A stretch of DNA of 6,426 nt from an uncultured delta proteobacterium (GCA_903858055.1 CAIOHM010000528.1:1-6426), one strand, 5' to 3'; counted from the stretch's first letter, positions 1 through 6,291 are shown. Notes: generated from the sequence alone by a model not told the origin. Translations and numbers: made by a program.

Positions 1-41
1 CTCCGCGTACGTCGAGGACGACGACCGACGGTTTGCCCCGC
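1..41. repeat. 41-bp direct repeat, copy 1
   Basis: This is the first of two identical 41-bp copies; the second is at 122-162, giving a 121-bp period. The copy touches the left window edge, so the repeat may extend further left. Sequence after the two copies differs: copy 1 is followed by gatgagcgcc, copy 2 by acgatcgccc. Its last nine bases (33-41) are complementary to 88-96, so it can compete with copy 2 for the same pairing partner. No start codon in a plausible context lies in or next to it. The function is unknown. Confidence 0.85.
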
Positions 42-72
42 GATGAGCGCCGCGTGATTCGAACGAGACGGT

Positions 73-177
73 GTGGAGGGCGAGCGTGCGGGGCAAGGCT
101 AGGGAGGAGGACGCAGGCGTACTCCGCGTACGTCGAGGACGACGACCGACGGTTTGCCCCGCACGATCGCCCTCCAC
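73..177. repeat. 24-bp inverted repeat, long-loop hairpin downstream of moxR
   Basis: The arms at 73-96 and 154-177 are reverse complements at 23 of 24 positions; the single mismatch is near the middle. They enclose a 57-nt spacer. The right arm starts inside direct-repeat copy 2 and ends 4 nt beyond the stop codon of the minus-strand MoxR gene (182-184), so the structure would form in the 3' untranslated end of that transcript. There is no T-run after either arm and the loop is long, so it is not a typical intrinsic terminator. It could be an RNA-stabilising or Rho-related structure, or the remnant of an intergenic palindromic repeat. The geometry is certain; the role is not. Confidence 0.7.
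122..162. repeat. 41-bp direct repeat, copy 2
   Basis: This copy is identical over all 41 bases to positions 1-41. It lies between the minus-strand MoxR stop codon and the left window edge. Bases 154-162 double as the start of the right arm of the inverted repeat. On the minus strand one frame reads GKPSVVVLDVRG, a strand-like peptide, but that frame has no convincing start and closes at a stop near 97-99. I therefore treat the repeat as non-coding. The whole 1-181 stretch contains nothing else I can name. Confidence 0.85.
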
Positions 178-181
178 CTCG

Positions 182-1015
182 TTACTGGCGCCAACCCTTT
201 TTCATGGCTTGCACGAGGTCCACGTCCTGTTCTTTTTTGAGGAGGACCCCCAGGAAGGGCAGCTCCTTCGCGAGCCGCTCCTTCTTCACGCCGGTGCGCA
301 GCAGCACGGCGATCCAGTCGACGAGCTCGCTCGTGGAGGGCTTCTTGCGCAGGCGCGGCGTGGCACGCAGCTCGTAGAAGGCGATCACGGCTTGGTCGAC
401 CAGGTCGTCGTCGCACTTCGGGTGGTGCACGTCCACGATCCGCTTCATGAGCTCCGGCGTGGGGAAATCCAAGAAGTGGAACACGCAGCGGCGCAGGAAG
501 GCGTCCGGGAGCTCCTTCTCGTTGTTCGAGGTGATGATCACGATCGGTCTCTCCCGCGCAATCACCTCGTCTCCGGTCTCGCCCACCACGAAGCGCATGC
601 GATCGAGCTCGTGCAGGAGGTCGTTCGGGAACTCGAGGTCCGCCTTGTCGACCTCGTCGATGAGCAGCACCACGCGCTTCTCGGCGGCGAACGCACGGCC
701 GAGCGGCCCGAGCTTGATGTAGCGGCGAATGTCCTTCACGTCGCCGTCGCCGAAGCGTGCATCATACAGGCGCTGCACCGTGTCGTAGACGTAGAGGCCG
801 TCTTGCGCGCGCGTGGTGCTCTTCACGGGCCAGTGAATGAGCTCGGCGCCCGCGTGCGCGGCGATCGCCTCGGCGAGGAGGGTCTTGCCCGTACCCGGCT
901 CACCCTTCACGAGCAGCGGCATCTCGAGGAGGAGCGCGCACTCGACCGCGGCCTCGAGGGCTTCGCTGGTGAGGTAGCTCGCGGTTCCGGTGAAGCGTGG
1001 GCGTGCGTCGGTCAT
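182..1015 (-). CDS. MoxR-family AAA+ ATPase
   Basis: The protein has 277 residues, the usual size for the short MoxR/CoxD-like (AAA_5) ATPases. The Walker A motif GEPGTGKT is at 38-45, Walker B VVLLIDEVD at 115-123, the sensor-1 region IITSNN at 160-165, and an arginine pair R175-R176 in DAFLRRC is placed like the arginine finger. The stretches KSTTRAQDGLY (65-75) and EFPNDLLHELDRM (128-140) are typical of this subgroup. MoxR ATPases are cytosolic ring chaperones that usually act with a von Willebrand A partner on metal-enzyme or complex maturation. No such partner is visible in the window; repeats follow the gene. The frame stays open upstream to about 1597, but that part is an antisense shadow of trmB's frame, so I chose the ATG at 1013-1015 (MTDARPRF). 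It has only a weak purine-rich site before it. A 5-bp stem with a 3-nt loop (1025-1037) lies just upstream. The gene follows trmB by 47 bp, so the two are probably co-transcribed. Confidence 0.93.
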   Translation of the reverse strand: MTDARPRFTGTASYLTSEALEAAVECALLLEMPLLVKGEPGTGKTLLAEAIAAHAGAELIHWPVKSTTRAQDGLYVYDTVQRLYDARFGDGDVKDIRRYIKLGPLGRAFAAEKRVVLLIDEVDKADLEFPNDLLHELDRMRFVVGETGDEVIARERPIVIITSNNEKELPDAFLRRCVFHFLDFPTPELMKRIVDVHHPKCDDDLVDQAVIAFYELRATPRLRKKPSTSELVDWIAVLLRTGVKKERLAKELPFLGVLLKKEQDVDLVQAMKKGWRQ

Positions 1016-1062
1016 GGCTCGTCTTTCGATGGTCGAAGCGCGGCGGCGTCGCCGTGGGGAAT

Positions 1063-1737
1063 CTACTTTTTGCGGAAGCGCATGCGGGTCACGGGCAAGC
1101 CGTCCACATCGGCGCGCGCCTCGCGGTCGCTGCGTGCGCCGTAGGGGTTGAGCGCGAGGATGGCGCTGCCCGGCTCGTCGCCCGCGGGCTCGAAGGCTTC
1201 GTAGCCGAGCCCCGCGCTCGCGTACTGATCGGCGCGGAAGGGCACGTCGGTCTGAATGTAGAGCTCGCCGCCCACCTCGAGCAGCCGCGCCACCTCGCGA
1301 AGGAAGAGCTCGCCCATCACGAGGCGCTTCTCGTGGCGCTTCTTCCACCACGGATCGGGGAAGTGGAGGAATACACGCTTCACCTGACCGGCGTTCGCGA
1401 TGCGCGGGAGCACCTGACGCGCGTCTTCCGCGAAGCAGCGCGCGCGTGCGTGGAGCAGCCGCTTGCCGAGGCGCTCGTCGACGATGGTCGCCCACTTGCG
1501 GCGGATCTCGAGCCCGACGATCGCGGCTTCCGGAGCGGCGACGGCGCGCTCGAGGAGGAAGCGCCCGCGGCCCGGTCCGACCTCGAGCTCGAGCCACGAG
1601 CCCTTCACGATCGTGTGCAGATCGATGGGGCCCTCTTCCGGCAAGCGAGGGGCATGCGCGTAGGGGCGCGGCTTGGGGGGCGTGGCGGGCGCGGCCACGG
1701 GTTCCCCCGCGGCCTTCGGGTTCGAGACGTCGGACAT
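1063..1737 (-). CDS. trmB: tRNA (guanine-N7-)-methyltransferase TrmB
   Basis: TrmB transfers a methyl group from S-adenosylmethionine to N7 of G46 in the variable loop of tRNAs, in the cytosol. In this 224-residue protein the SAM-binding loop is LEVGPGRGRF (51-60), followed by the acidic end of strand 2 in GLEIRRK (75-81). The family signature FPDPWWKKRHEKRL is at 126-139. The C-terminal part has YIQTDVPFRADQY (160-172), matching the conserved TD motif. Residues 1-35 are a Pro/Ala-rich extension beyond the usual N-terminus and look disordered. I chose the ATG at 1735-1737 because AGGGGA lies 4 nt upstream. The frame opens 24 codons earlier at a TTG (1809), but that start lacks such a site and would overlap the divergent promoter region. 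The gene is the first of a minus-strand pair with the MoxR ATPase and divergent from the cysQ-like gene. Confidence 0.95.
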   Translation of the reverse strand: MSDVSNPKAAGEPVAAPATPPKPRPYAHAPRLPEEGPIDLHTIVKGSWLELEVGPGRGRFLLERAVAAPEAAIVGLEIRRKWATIVDERLGKRLLHARARCFAEDARQVLPRIANAGQVKRVFLHFPDPWWKKRHEKRLVMGELFLREVARLLEVGGELYIQTDVPFRADQYASAGLGYEAFEPAGDEPGSAILALNPYGARSDREARADVDGLPVTRMRFRKK

Positions 1738-1814
1738 CGCGTCCCCTAACGAAACGAAAGCGGGCGCGAAGGCAAGGCGAAAGCCGCGCGCGACTGCGCT
1801 ATGGTCCAAAGCCC
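1738..1814. promoter_or_regulatory. Divergent intergenic region between trmB and cysQ-like gene
   Basis: These 77 bp separate two divergent starts, so promoters for both pairs are expected here or in the adjoining coding ends. On the plus strand a TATGGT hexamer at 1800-1805 could be a -10 element placing the transcript start a few bases before the ATG at 1815, a nearly leaderless arrangement. I see no good -35 partner. On the minus strand only the trmB ribosome-binding site is clear. Location follows from gene layout; the element assignment is weak. Confidence 0.4.
1742..1747 (-). promoter_or_regulatory. Ribosome-binding site of trmB
   Basis: Read on the minus strand this is AGGGGA, 4 nt before the ATG at 1735-1737. 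It decides the trmB start against the in-frame TTG 24 codons upstream. Confidence 0.6.
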
Positions 1815-2636
1815 ATGCAGCACGCGCGCGACCTCCTCCATCCGCTCGTTCGCCTCGTCGAAGAGGCCGGTGTGCGCGTCGCGAAGGCCTTCGAAGGCGA
1901 CTTCAAGGTCGAGTGGAAGGGCCCGCGCGACCCGGTCACCGAGGTCGACAAGGCCGTGAACGCGTTCCTCTGCGAGCGCCTCGCCGCCATGGTTCCCGAG
2001 GCAGGCCTCGTCGCCGAAGAGAGCGACGAAGGCGAGAACGCCGCCGCCCAGAGCCGCGAGGTGCTGCTCTTCGTCGACCCGATCGACGGCACGCAAGAGT
2101 TCGTCGATCGCCGCCAGGAGTTCGGCGTGCTCTTGGGTATGGTCGTGGGCGATCGCCCGGTGCTCGGCATCGTCCACGTACCCATGGCGCATACGACGTA
2201 TTACGGTGTCGCCGGGGAAGGCTCCTTCAAGGTCGTCGGCGGCGGTGCGCCCACGCGTCTCCGCGTGAGCCAAACCCACGCCGTCTCCCAAGCGACCGCC
2301 CTCGTGACGCGCACGCACGGCTCCGAGCGCCTCGAGCGCGCGCTTGCGCACCTCGGCGTGCAGAAGCGAATCTGCGGCAGCGCGGGGCTCAAGGCGGCGC
2401 GGATCGCCGACGGCGACGGCGACGTGTGGGTCTCGCCTGGCCCCGCGGGCATGCGCTGGGACGTCGCAGGCGCCGAGGTGATCCTCGCGGAGGCAGGCGG
2501 CGTGCTCACCGACGGCCTCGGTCGCCCGTTCGATTACCGTCGCGGCCTCAAGAACGAAGCGGGCATCTTGGCCTCGAACGGCCTCCTCCACGAGCGCGCG
2601 GTTGCCTCCATGGCCTTCGCGGAGCGCGCGCCATGA
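1815..2636 (+). CDS. cysQ: CysQ-like 3'(2'),5'-bisphosphate nucleotidase / inositol monophosphatase family
   Basis: The protein has 273 residues, in the normal range for the Mg2+/Li+-sensitive phosphatase superfamily. Metal-site motifs appear in order: TEVDKA with D45, the acidic EES at 68-70, VDPIDGTQEF at 87-96 with D88 and D91, and WDVAGAE at 215-221 with D216, followed by LAEAGG at 224-229. The DGTQEFVDRRQEFGV stretch resembles CysQ, which removes the 3' phosphate from PAP produced by sulfate activation, more than classical inositol monophosphatase or HisN. The substrate is still an inference from family resemblance. The ATG at 1815 has no clear Shine-Dalgarno site. The frame is open upstream to 1446, but that part lies antisense to trmB and is not protein-like. 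The stop codon overlaps the start of the FAD oxidoreductase as ATGA, implying translational coupling. Confidence 0.85.
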   Translation: MQHARDLLHPLVRLVEEAGVRVAKAFEGDFKVEWKGPRDPVTEVDKAVNAFLCERLAAMVPEAGLVAEESDEGENAAAQSREVLLFVDPIDGTQEFVDRRQEFGVLLGMVVGDRPVLGIVHVPMAHTTYYGVAGEGSFKVVGGGAPTRLRVSQTHAVSQATALVTRTHGSERLERALAHLGVQKRICGSAGLKAARIADGDGDVWVSPGPAGMRWDVAGAEVILAEAGGVLTDGLGRPFDYRRGLKNEAGILASNGLLHERAVASMAFAERAP

Positions 2637-3856
2637 CCGCCGTGCCGCACGCCGCGAACCTCACGCGCATCCCGAGCGCGGGTGCTGCCGAGGTCGTCGT
2701 GATCGGGGGCGGCATCATGGGCCTCTCGGTCGCGTACCACCTCGCGCAAGGCGGCCTCACGAACGTGACCGTGGTCGATCGCAGCTACCTCTGCGGCGGC
2801 GCGAGCGGTCGCAACGGCGGCGGCGTGCGCGCGCAGTGGTCGAGCGAGACCAACGTGAAGCTCATGCAGGAGTCGATCCGCATGTGCCGCGCGTTCGCCC
2901 GGAAAATGCGCATCCACGTGTGGTTCCGCCAAGGCGGCTACCTCTTCCTCGTGCGCAGCGAAGAGCGTCGCCGCGCCCTCGAGGCGAGCGTGGAGCTCCA
3001 GCGCTCGCACGGCCTCGGCACGCGCATGCTCACGCCCAAAGAGGCCCTCGCGGTCGTGCCCGAGCTCGACGTGAACGGCGTCGTCGCGGCGAGCTACAAC
3101 GGCGACGACGGCGTGGTCTTCCCGTGGCCCTTCGTGTGGGGCTTCGCGCAGGCGGCGCAGAAGCTCGGCGTCTCCGTGCGCACGCACACCGAGGTCGTGG
3201 GCTTCTCCACCGAGGGCTCGCGCGTGAGCGGCGTCGTGCTGCGCAAGCGCGACACCGCAGGCCGCCCCATCGCCGGGAGCGAAGAGCACCTCGGCGCGCG
3301 CATCGTCGTGAACGCCGCGGGCGCGTGGTCGCCGCTCATCGCGAAGCAGCTCGGAGTGGCGCTGCCCAACCACCCGCACCGCCACGAAATCTGCAGCACC
3401 GAGCCGCTCAAGCCCTGGCTCCGTCCTCTCGTGGCGGACCTCAGCGACGGCCTCTACTTCTCGCAGTCCATGCGCGGCGAGATCGTCGGCGGCATCGGCC
3501 TCGACCCGGTGCCCGAAGGCCTCCAGCAGGAGAGCAGCATCCCCTTCCTCACGCGCTACGCCCAGTCGCTCGTGCGCGCGGTGCCGCGCCTCGGCGCCGT
3601 GAAGGTGCTGCGCCAGTGGGCCGGCTGCTACGACATCACGCCCGACGCGAACCCCATCGTCGGCGAAGTGGACGAGGTGGAGAACTTCCTCCAGCTGAGC
3701 GGCTTCATGGGCCACGGCTTCATGATGGCCCCGGTCGTGGGCAAGCGCTTCGCGGATCAGCTGCGCACGGGCACGCCCGAGCCGCTCTTCGCCGACTGGA
3801 AGCTCCGCCGCTTCAAAGAGGGCAAGCTCCTCAAAGAATCGATGATTATTGGGTAA
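2633..3856 (+). CDS. FAD-dependent oxidoreductase, DAO family (sarcosine oxidase beta-like)
   Basis: The protein has 407 residues, the size of sarcosine oxidase beta and related amine or amino-acid oxidases or dehydrogenases. A Rossmann FAD-binding segment VVVIGGGIMGLSVAYHLA occupies 21-38, with the acidic end of strand 2 at VVDR (47-50). GASGRNGGGVRAQW (56-69) is the family's flavin-contacting loop, IVVNAAGAWS is at 224-233, and the C-terminal flavin motifs GCYDITPDANPIVGE (331-345) and GFMGHGFMMAPVVGK (357-371) match the DAO fold. Such enzymes oxidise secondary or primary amines of small amino acids. The substrate cannot be read from the sequence. The alpha, gamma and delta subunit genes of heterotetrameric sarcosine oxidase are absent nearby, so a stand-alone enzyme or a different partner is likely. 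There is no signal peptide. The start is set by the ATGA overlap with the cysQ-like gene. The last codons and the stop form an unusually AT-rich patch (about 3834-3866). Confidence 0.9.
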   Translation: MTAVPHAANLTRIPSAGAAEVVVIGGGIMGLSVAYHLAQGGLTNVTVVDRSYLCGGASGRNGGGVRAQWSSETNVKLMQESIRMCRAFARKMRIHVWFRQGGYLFLVRSEERRRALEASVELQRSHGLGTRMLTPKEALAVVPELDVNGVVAASYNGDDGVVFPWPFVWGFAQAAQKLGVSVRTHTEVVGFSTEGSRVSGVVLRKRDTAGRPIAGSEEHLGARIVVNAAGAWSPLIAKQLGVALPNHPHRHEICSTEPLKPWLRPLVADLSDGLYFSQSMRGEIVGGIGLDPVPEGLQQESSIPFLTRYAQSLVRAVPRLGAVKVLRQWAGCYDITPDANPIVGEVDEVENFLQLSGFMGHGFMMAPVVGKRFADQLRTGTPEPLFADWKLRRFKEGKLLKESMIIG

Positions 3857-3883
3857 TACGAAAACGGGCGGACCGCGAAATGC

Positions 3884-3900
3884 CGCGCTAACGCAGCGCG
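3884..3900. other. Small hairpin after the FAD oxidoreductase gene
   Basis: CGCGCT and AGCGCG form a perfect 6-bp stem around a 5-nt loop, 27 nt after the stop codon at 3854-3856. No T-run follows on either strand, so an intrinsic terminator is not supported. It may contribute to 3' end formation or be chance in GC-rich DNA. The rest of the 114-bp gap holds a candidate promoter and no small gene that I can see. Confidence 0.3.
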
Positions 3901-3928
3901 TAGACTGCGCCTGCGCCCCTCGCCGTCG

Positions 3929-3958
3929 TTGACCGGGCCCCTGCGCCTTGCGTAGCGT
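3929..3958 (+). promoter_or_regulatory. Candidate sigma-70-type promoter of the HEAT lipoprotein gene
   Basis: TTGACC at 3929-3934 matches five of six bases of the -35 consensus. It is followed 18 nt later by TAGCGT (3953-3958), a weak -10 that keeps the first two bases and the last base of the consensus. Transcription would begin within about six bases of the ATG at 3971, leaving almost no leader. This agrees with the absence of a Shine-Dalgarno sequence before that ATG. The assignment rests on pattern matching only. Confidence 0.35.
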
Positions 3959-3970
3959 CCGCGCCCAGCC

Positions 3971-5686
3971 ATGAAGACGACCTCGGCCCTTCTCGTTCTC
4001 GCGCTCTCCGTCTCCAGCTCGGCCCTCCTCGTGGGGTGCGCCGACGAAAACGATCCGAAGACCTGGGTCTCTCGCCTGGAAGACGCGAGCAAGCGCGCCG
4101 CCTCGGTGAAGCGCCTCGGCCAGTTCTTCGAAGACACGATGACGAAGGCGAACGGCGACCGCAACGACGCGAGCGTGAAGGCGCTCCTCGACACGATCGC
4201 CGAGCCCATGGCCAAGGTCTACGCGACGGGCGGCGGCGACGAGAAGACGCGCCGCGAGCTCCTAAAGATCCTCTCGGACTTGCAAGATGCACGCACCGCG
4301 CCGGCCTTCGCGCGCGCCTTCCAAGACTACGAGCCGGGCCGCAACGACGACGAGGTGAAGAACGCCACCGCTGCCATCGTCGCCATGGCGAAGAAGGGCC
4401 AAACGCTCGACCCGGCCCTCCTCGACGCGACCTTCTCGCTCTTCGCGAAGTTCAAGCCCTCGAAGGCGAAGCTCGCGGGCGCGTTCAAGGGTCTCAACGA
4501 AGCCGTGCGCGAGATCAAGAGCCCGACCTGGGGCGCGAAGGCTACCGAGCTCCTCGCGGCGCCGGTCGACGACAACCCCGACTCCAAGCTCGACGAGATC
4601 ATGTTCCGCCAGCTCACGGCGGTGCAGCTCCTCGGCGACCTCAAGGAGGCCTCGGCCGTCCCCGCGCTTGTGAAGGTGATCCTCACGCCGAGCAAGCGTG
4701 ATCTGCGCGCCACCGCGAGCACCGCGCTCCTGCGCATTGGCGCTCCCGCCGAGGCCGCCCTCGCCGGTGCGCTCGCGGGCAAAGACGCGCAGTGGGTGGC
4801 GCTCGAGGAGCGCTGGCCGAACCGCTCGTGGGTCCCCGCCGTCGCCGAAGCCGCCACCATGCTCGGCCGTCCGGCCATCCGCACCGAGGCCCTCGCGCTC
4901 GTCGCGAGCGAAGAAAACCTCACGAACAAGGCGCTCCTCGCGCAGTTCCTCTACCGCTTCGCGCCGAACGCCGAAGCGCTCGCGGCCTACAAAGAAGCCG
5001 TCGAGAAGACCGCAGAAGGCGCCATGCTCGAGGGCGACGCGAACGGCAACGCGCGCGCGACCATGCTCGCCTCGGCCACGTACTTCTACGACGCCTCGCT
5101 CGTCGACTGGGTCGTGAAGCTTTCCGCCTCGGCGCAGAAGGCCATCGCGAAGAAGAACGCGGAGCCCCTCACCACGCTCGCGGTCGAGACCGACACGGCG
5201 ATGAAGCTCATGACCAAGGGCCAGCTCGCCGCCGTGCTCCCGCTCGCGAAGGCGACCGACGCCGGCCTCGCGCTCGCGGGCGTCAAGGGTACGCCCTCGC
5301 AGGCGAAGTACGACGCCGCCGCCGCCGTCGTGAACCAGTGCGACGAAAAGGTCGAGTGCTACCTCGCCGAGCTCGCGAAGCCCGTGAGCACCGGCAAGCC
5401 CGAGAGCGCCATGCGCGCGGTGAAGGCGGCCACGATGGTCGGCGTCCTCGGTGCCGCGGAAGGCGCGAAGAACGCCGCGGCGCTCGCCAAGACCATCGCC
5501 ACGCAAGCCGACCCGAGCGCGCGCCTCGCGAGCGTCGAGGCCATCGACTTCCTCTCGCCGAAGGGCAGCGCCGAGCTCGCGACGGCCCTCGATCAGCTCG
5601 TCGAGAGCGAGGTCAAGGCCGGCCAGAAGAACCTCGCGCACGACGCGATGGCCAAGGTCGCCATGCGCCTCCGCGCCCGCCTCTGA
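3971..5686 (+). CDS. HEAT-repeat lipoprotein of unknown function
   Basis: The 571-residue product starts with a type II signal peptide: K2, a hydrophobic core at 6-21, and a lipobox LVGC with C23 as the lipidation site. The mature protein is therefore membrane-anchored and faces the periplasm or cell surface. The mature part is almost all alpha-helical, rich in Ala, Leu, Lys and Glu. The clearest HEAT-like helical pairs are RQLTAVQLLGDLKEASAVPA (213-232, continuing to about 238) and LRATASTALLRIGAPAEAAL (245-264). Further degenerate repeats run through 300-330 and 475-545. Such solenoids serve as protein-binding scaffolds. No catalytic motif is visible. The only two cysteines of the mature region besides C23 are C457 and C463, close enough for a disulfide in the oxidising periplasm. 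The gene stands alone behind its own 114-bp upstream gap and converges on folK. I do not recognise a named family; large HEAT lipoproteins like this are common in myxobacteria-type genomes, which is background knowledge. Confidence 0.9.
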   Translation: MKTTSALLVLALSVSSSALLVGCADENDPKTWVSRLEDASKRAASVKRLGQFFEDTMTKANGDRNDASVKALLDTIAEPMAKVYATGGGDEKTRRELLKILSDLQDARTAPAFARAFQDYEPGRNDDEVKNATAAIVAMAKKGQTLDPALLDATFSLFAKFKPSKAKLAGAFKGLNEAVREIKSPTWGAKATELLAAPVDDNPDSKLDEIMFRQLTAVQLLGDLKEASAVPALVKVILTPSKRDLRATASTALLRIGAPAEAALAGALAGKDAQWVALEERWPNRSWVPAVAEAATMLGRPAIRTEALALVASEENLTNKALLAQFLYRFAPNAEALAAYKEAVEKTAEGAMLEGDANGNARATMLASATYFYDASLVDWVVKLSASAQKAIAKKNAEPLTTLAVETDTAMKLMTKGQLAAVLPLAKATDAGLALAGVKGTPSQAKYDAAAAVVNQCDEKVECYLAELAKPVSTGKPESAMRAVKAATMVGVLGAAEGAKNAAALAKTIATQADPSARLASVEAIDFLSPKGSAELATALDQLVESEVKAGQKNLAHDAMAKVAMRLRARL

Positions 5687-5694
5687 AACCGAAA

Positions 5695-5715
5695 TCGCCC
5701 GGAATTACCGGGCGA
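5695..5715. terminator. Hairpin at the convergent lipoprotein/folK junction
   Basis: TCGCCCGG (5695-5702) and CCGGGCGA (5708-5715) form a perfect 8-bp stem with a 5-nt loop. The folK stop codon (5705-5707) lies in the loop, and the stem begins 8 nt after the lipoprotein stop. Read on the minus strand the stem is followed by TTTCGGTTTC, a T-rich tail, so it best serves as an intrinsic terminator for folK. On the plus strand the following bases are not T-rich, so termination of the lipoprotein transcript there is less certain. Confidence 0.6.
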
Positions 5716-6265
5716 AGAGCCGCCACCCGAGCGGCTCCACCACGCCCGCCCCGACACGTTCGAGGGCGGGTGTGTTCGTTTCGGCGAAGGGGAGACCGGT
5801 GCGCGGATCGACGGCCTGCGGCACCACCTCGAGCAGCGGCGTGAGCGCGAACGAGCGCTCGTGGAGGCGCGGGTGGGGCACCTCGCAGCGCGGGTCGGTG
5901 CTCACTTCGCCGTCGATCCAGAGCAGGTCGAGATCGATGACGCGCGGCCCCCAGCGCAGCGTGCGCACGCGCCCGAGCGCGTGTTCGATCGCAAGCAGCG
6001 CCGCCACGATTTCCTCGGCCGATGCGCCGCCGCGCATCAGGAGCGCGCTGTTCCAATAGCGGTCCTGCGGCGGGCCCACCGCGTCGGACTCCCAAAGCGA
6101 GGCGACCGCCTCGACGCGCGCGAAACGGTCGAGCTCCACGCTGGCACGGTGCAGCAATTGCAGGCGGTCCCCGAGGTTCGTGCCGAGGCCCACGACGAAC
6201 CTCCGCGGAGTGCTTTTCGGCGCGGAGTTCGCCTCTCGCTCGTGGCTGCTGATAGGATCGCCCAT
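5705..6265 (-). CDS. folK: 2-amino-4-hydroxy-6-hydroxymethyldihydropteridine pyrophosphokinase
   Basis: HPPK transfers pyrophosphate from ATP to 6-hydroxymethyl-7,8-dihydropterin, the step before dihydropteroate synthase in folate synthesis. In this 186-residue protein GLGTNLGDR (26-34) is the N-terminal pterin-side motif. SLWESDAVGPPQDRYWNSAL (57-76) covers the conserved substrate-contacting loop. WGPRVIDLDLL (105-115) carries the two Mg2+-binding aspartates D111 and D113. VPHPRLHERSFALTPLLEV (129-147) is the C-terminal signature. Family members usually start only a few residues before the first strand, so the 20-residue N-terminal extension from the ATG at 6263-6265 is unusual. An internal GTG (V25) preceded by GGAGG would remove part of the first strand, so I keep the ATG. 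The gene converges with the lipoprotein and diverges from prkA after 26 bp. Confidence 0.93.
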   Translation of the reverse strand: MGDPISSHEREANSAPKSTPRRFVVGLGTNLGDRLQLLHRASVELDRFARVEAVASLWESDAVGPPQDRYWNSALLMRGGASAEEIVAALLAIEHALGRVRTLRWGPRVIDLDLLWIDGEVSTDPRCEVPHPRLHERSFALTPLLEVVPQAVDPRTGLPFAETNTPALERVGAGVVEPLGWRLFAR

Positions 6266-6280
6266 CGTCGTCTCACTTCA

Positions 6281-6287
6281 AGAGGTG
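6281..6287 (+). promoter_or_regulatory. Ribosome-binding site of prkA
   Basis: AGAGGTG lies 4 nt before the ATG at 6292 and is a good purine-rich Shine-Dalgarno match. It supports that start although no stop codon closes the frame immediately upstream. Confidence 0.55.
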
Positions 6288-6291
6288 GTGC

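Noticed and set aside
46..72. A TTCGAATC-like T-loop motif on the minus strand suggesting a tRNA fragment
   Set aside because: The flanking bases do not form the 5-bp T stem, and no acceptor, D or anticodon arm can be assembled around it.
1..177. CRISPR array
   Set aside because: Only two direct-repeat copies are visible, the 80-bp interval is too long and is itself part of an inverted repeat, and no cas gene is present.
71..1144. A 357-codon plus-strand frame opposite the MoxR gene
   Set aside because: The minus strand encodes Walker A, Walker B and sensor motifs in order; the plus-strand frame has no family features and spans the repeat block.
1738..1809. Upstream TTG start for trmB adding 24 residues
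   Set aside because: It has no ribosome-binding site, while the ATG at 1735-1737 has AGGGGA at good spacing; the extra residues add no family feature.
2534..3715. A 393-codon open frame on the minus strand opposite the FAD oxidoreductase
   Set aside because: Its His/Arg/Ala/Glu-rich translation has no recognisable motif and mirrors the codon bias of the real plus-strand gene; it is a high-GC antisense shadow.
4262..5641. A 459-codon open frame on the minus strand opposite the lipoprotein gene
   Set aside because: The translation is Arg/Glu/Gly-rich low complexity without domains, while the plus strand encodes a protein with a clear lipobox and HEAT-like repeats.
6142..6155. TGGCACG followed by GC upstream of prkA, resembling a sigma-54 promoter
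   Set aside because: The spacing between GG and GC is 9 instead of the strict 10 bases, the TTGC element is not in register, and it lies about 135 bp from the start.
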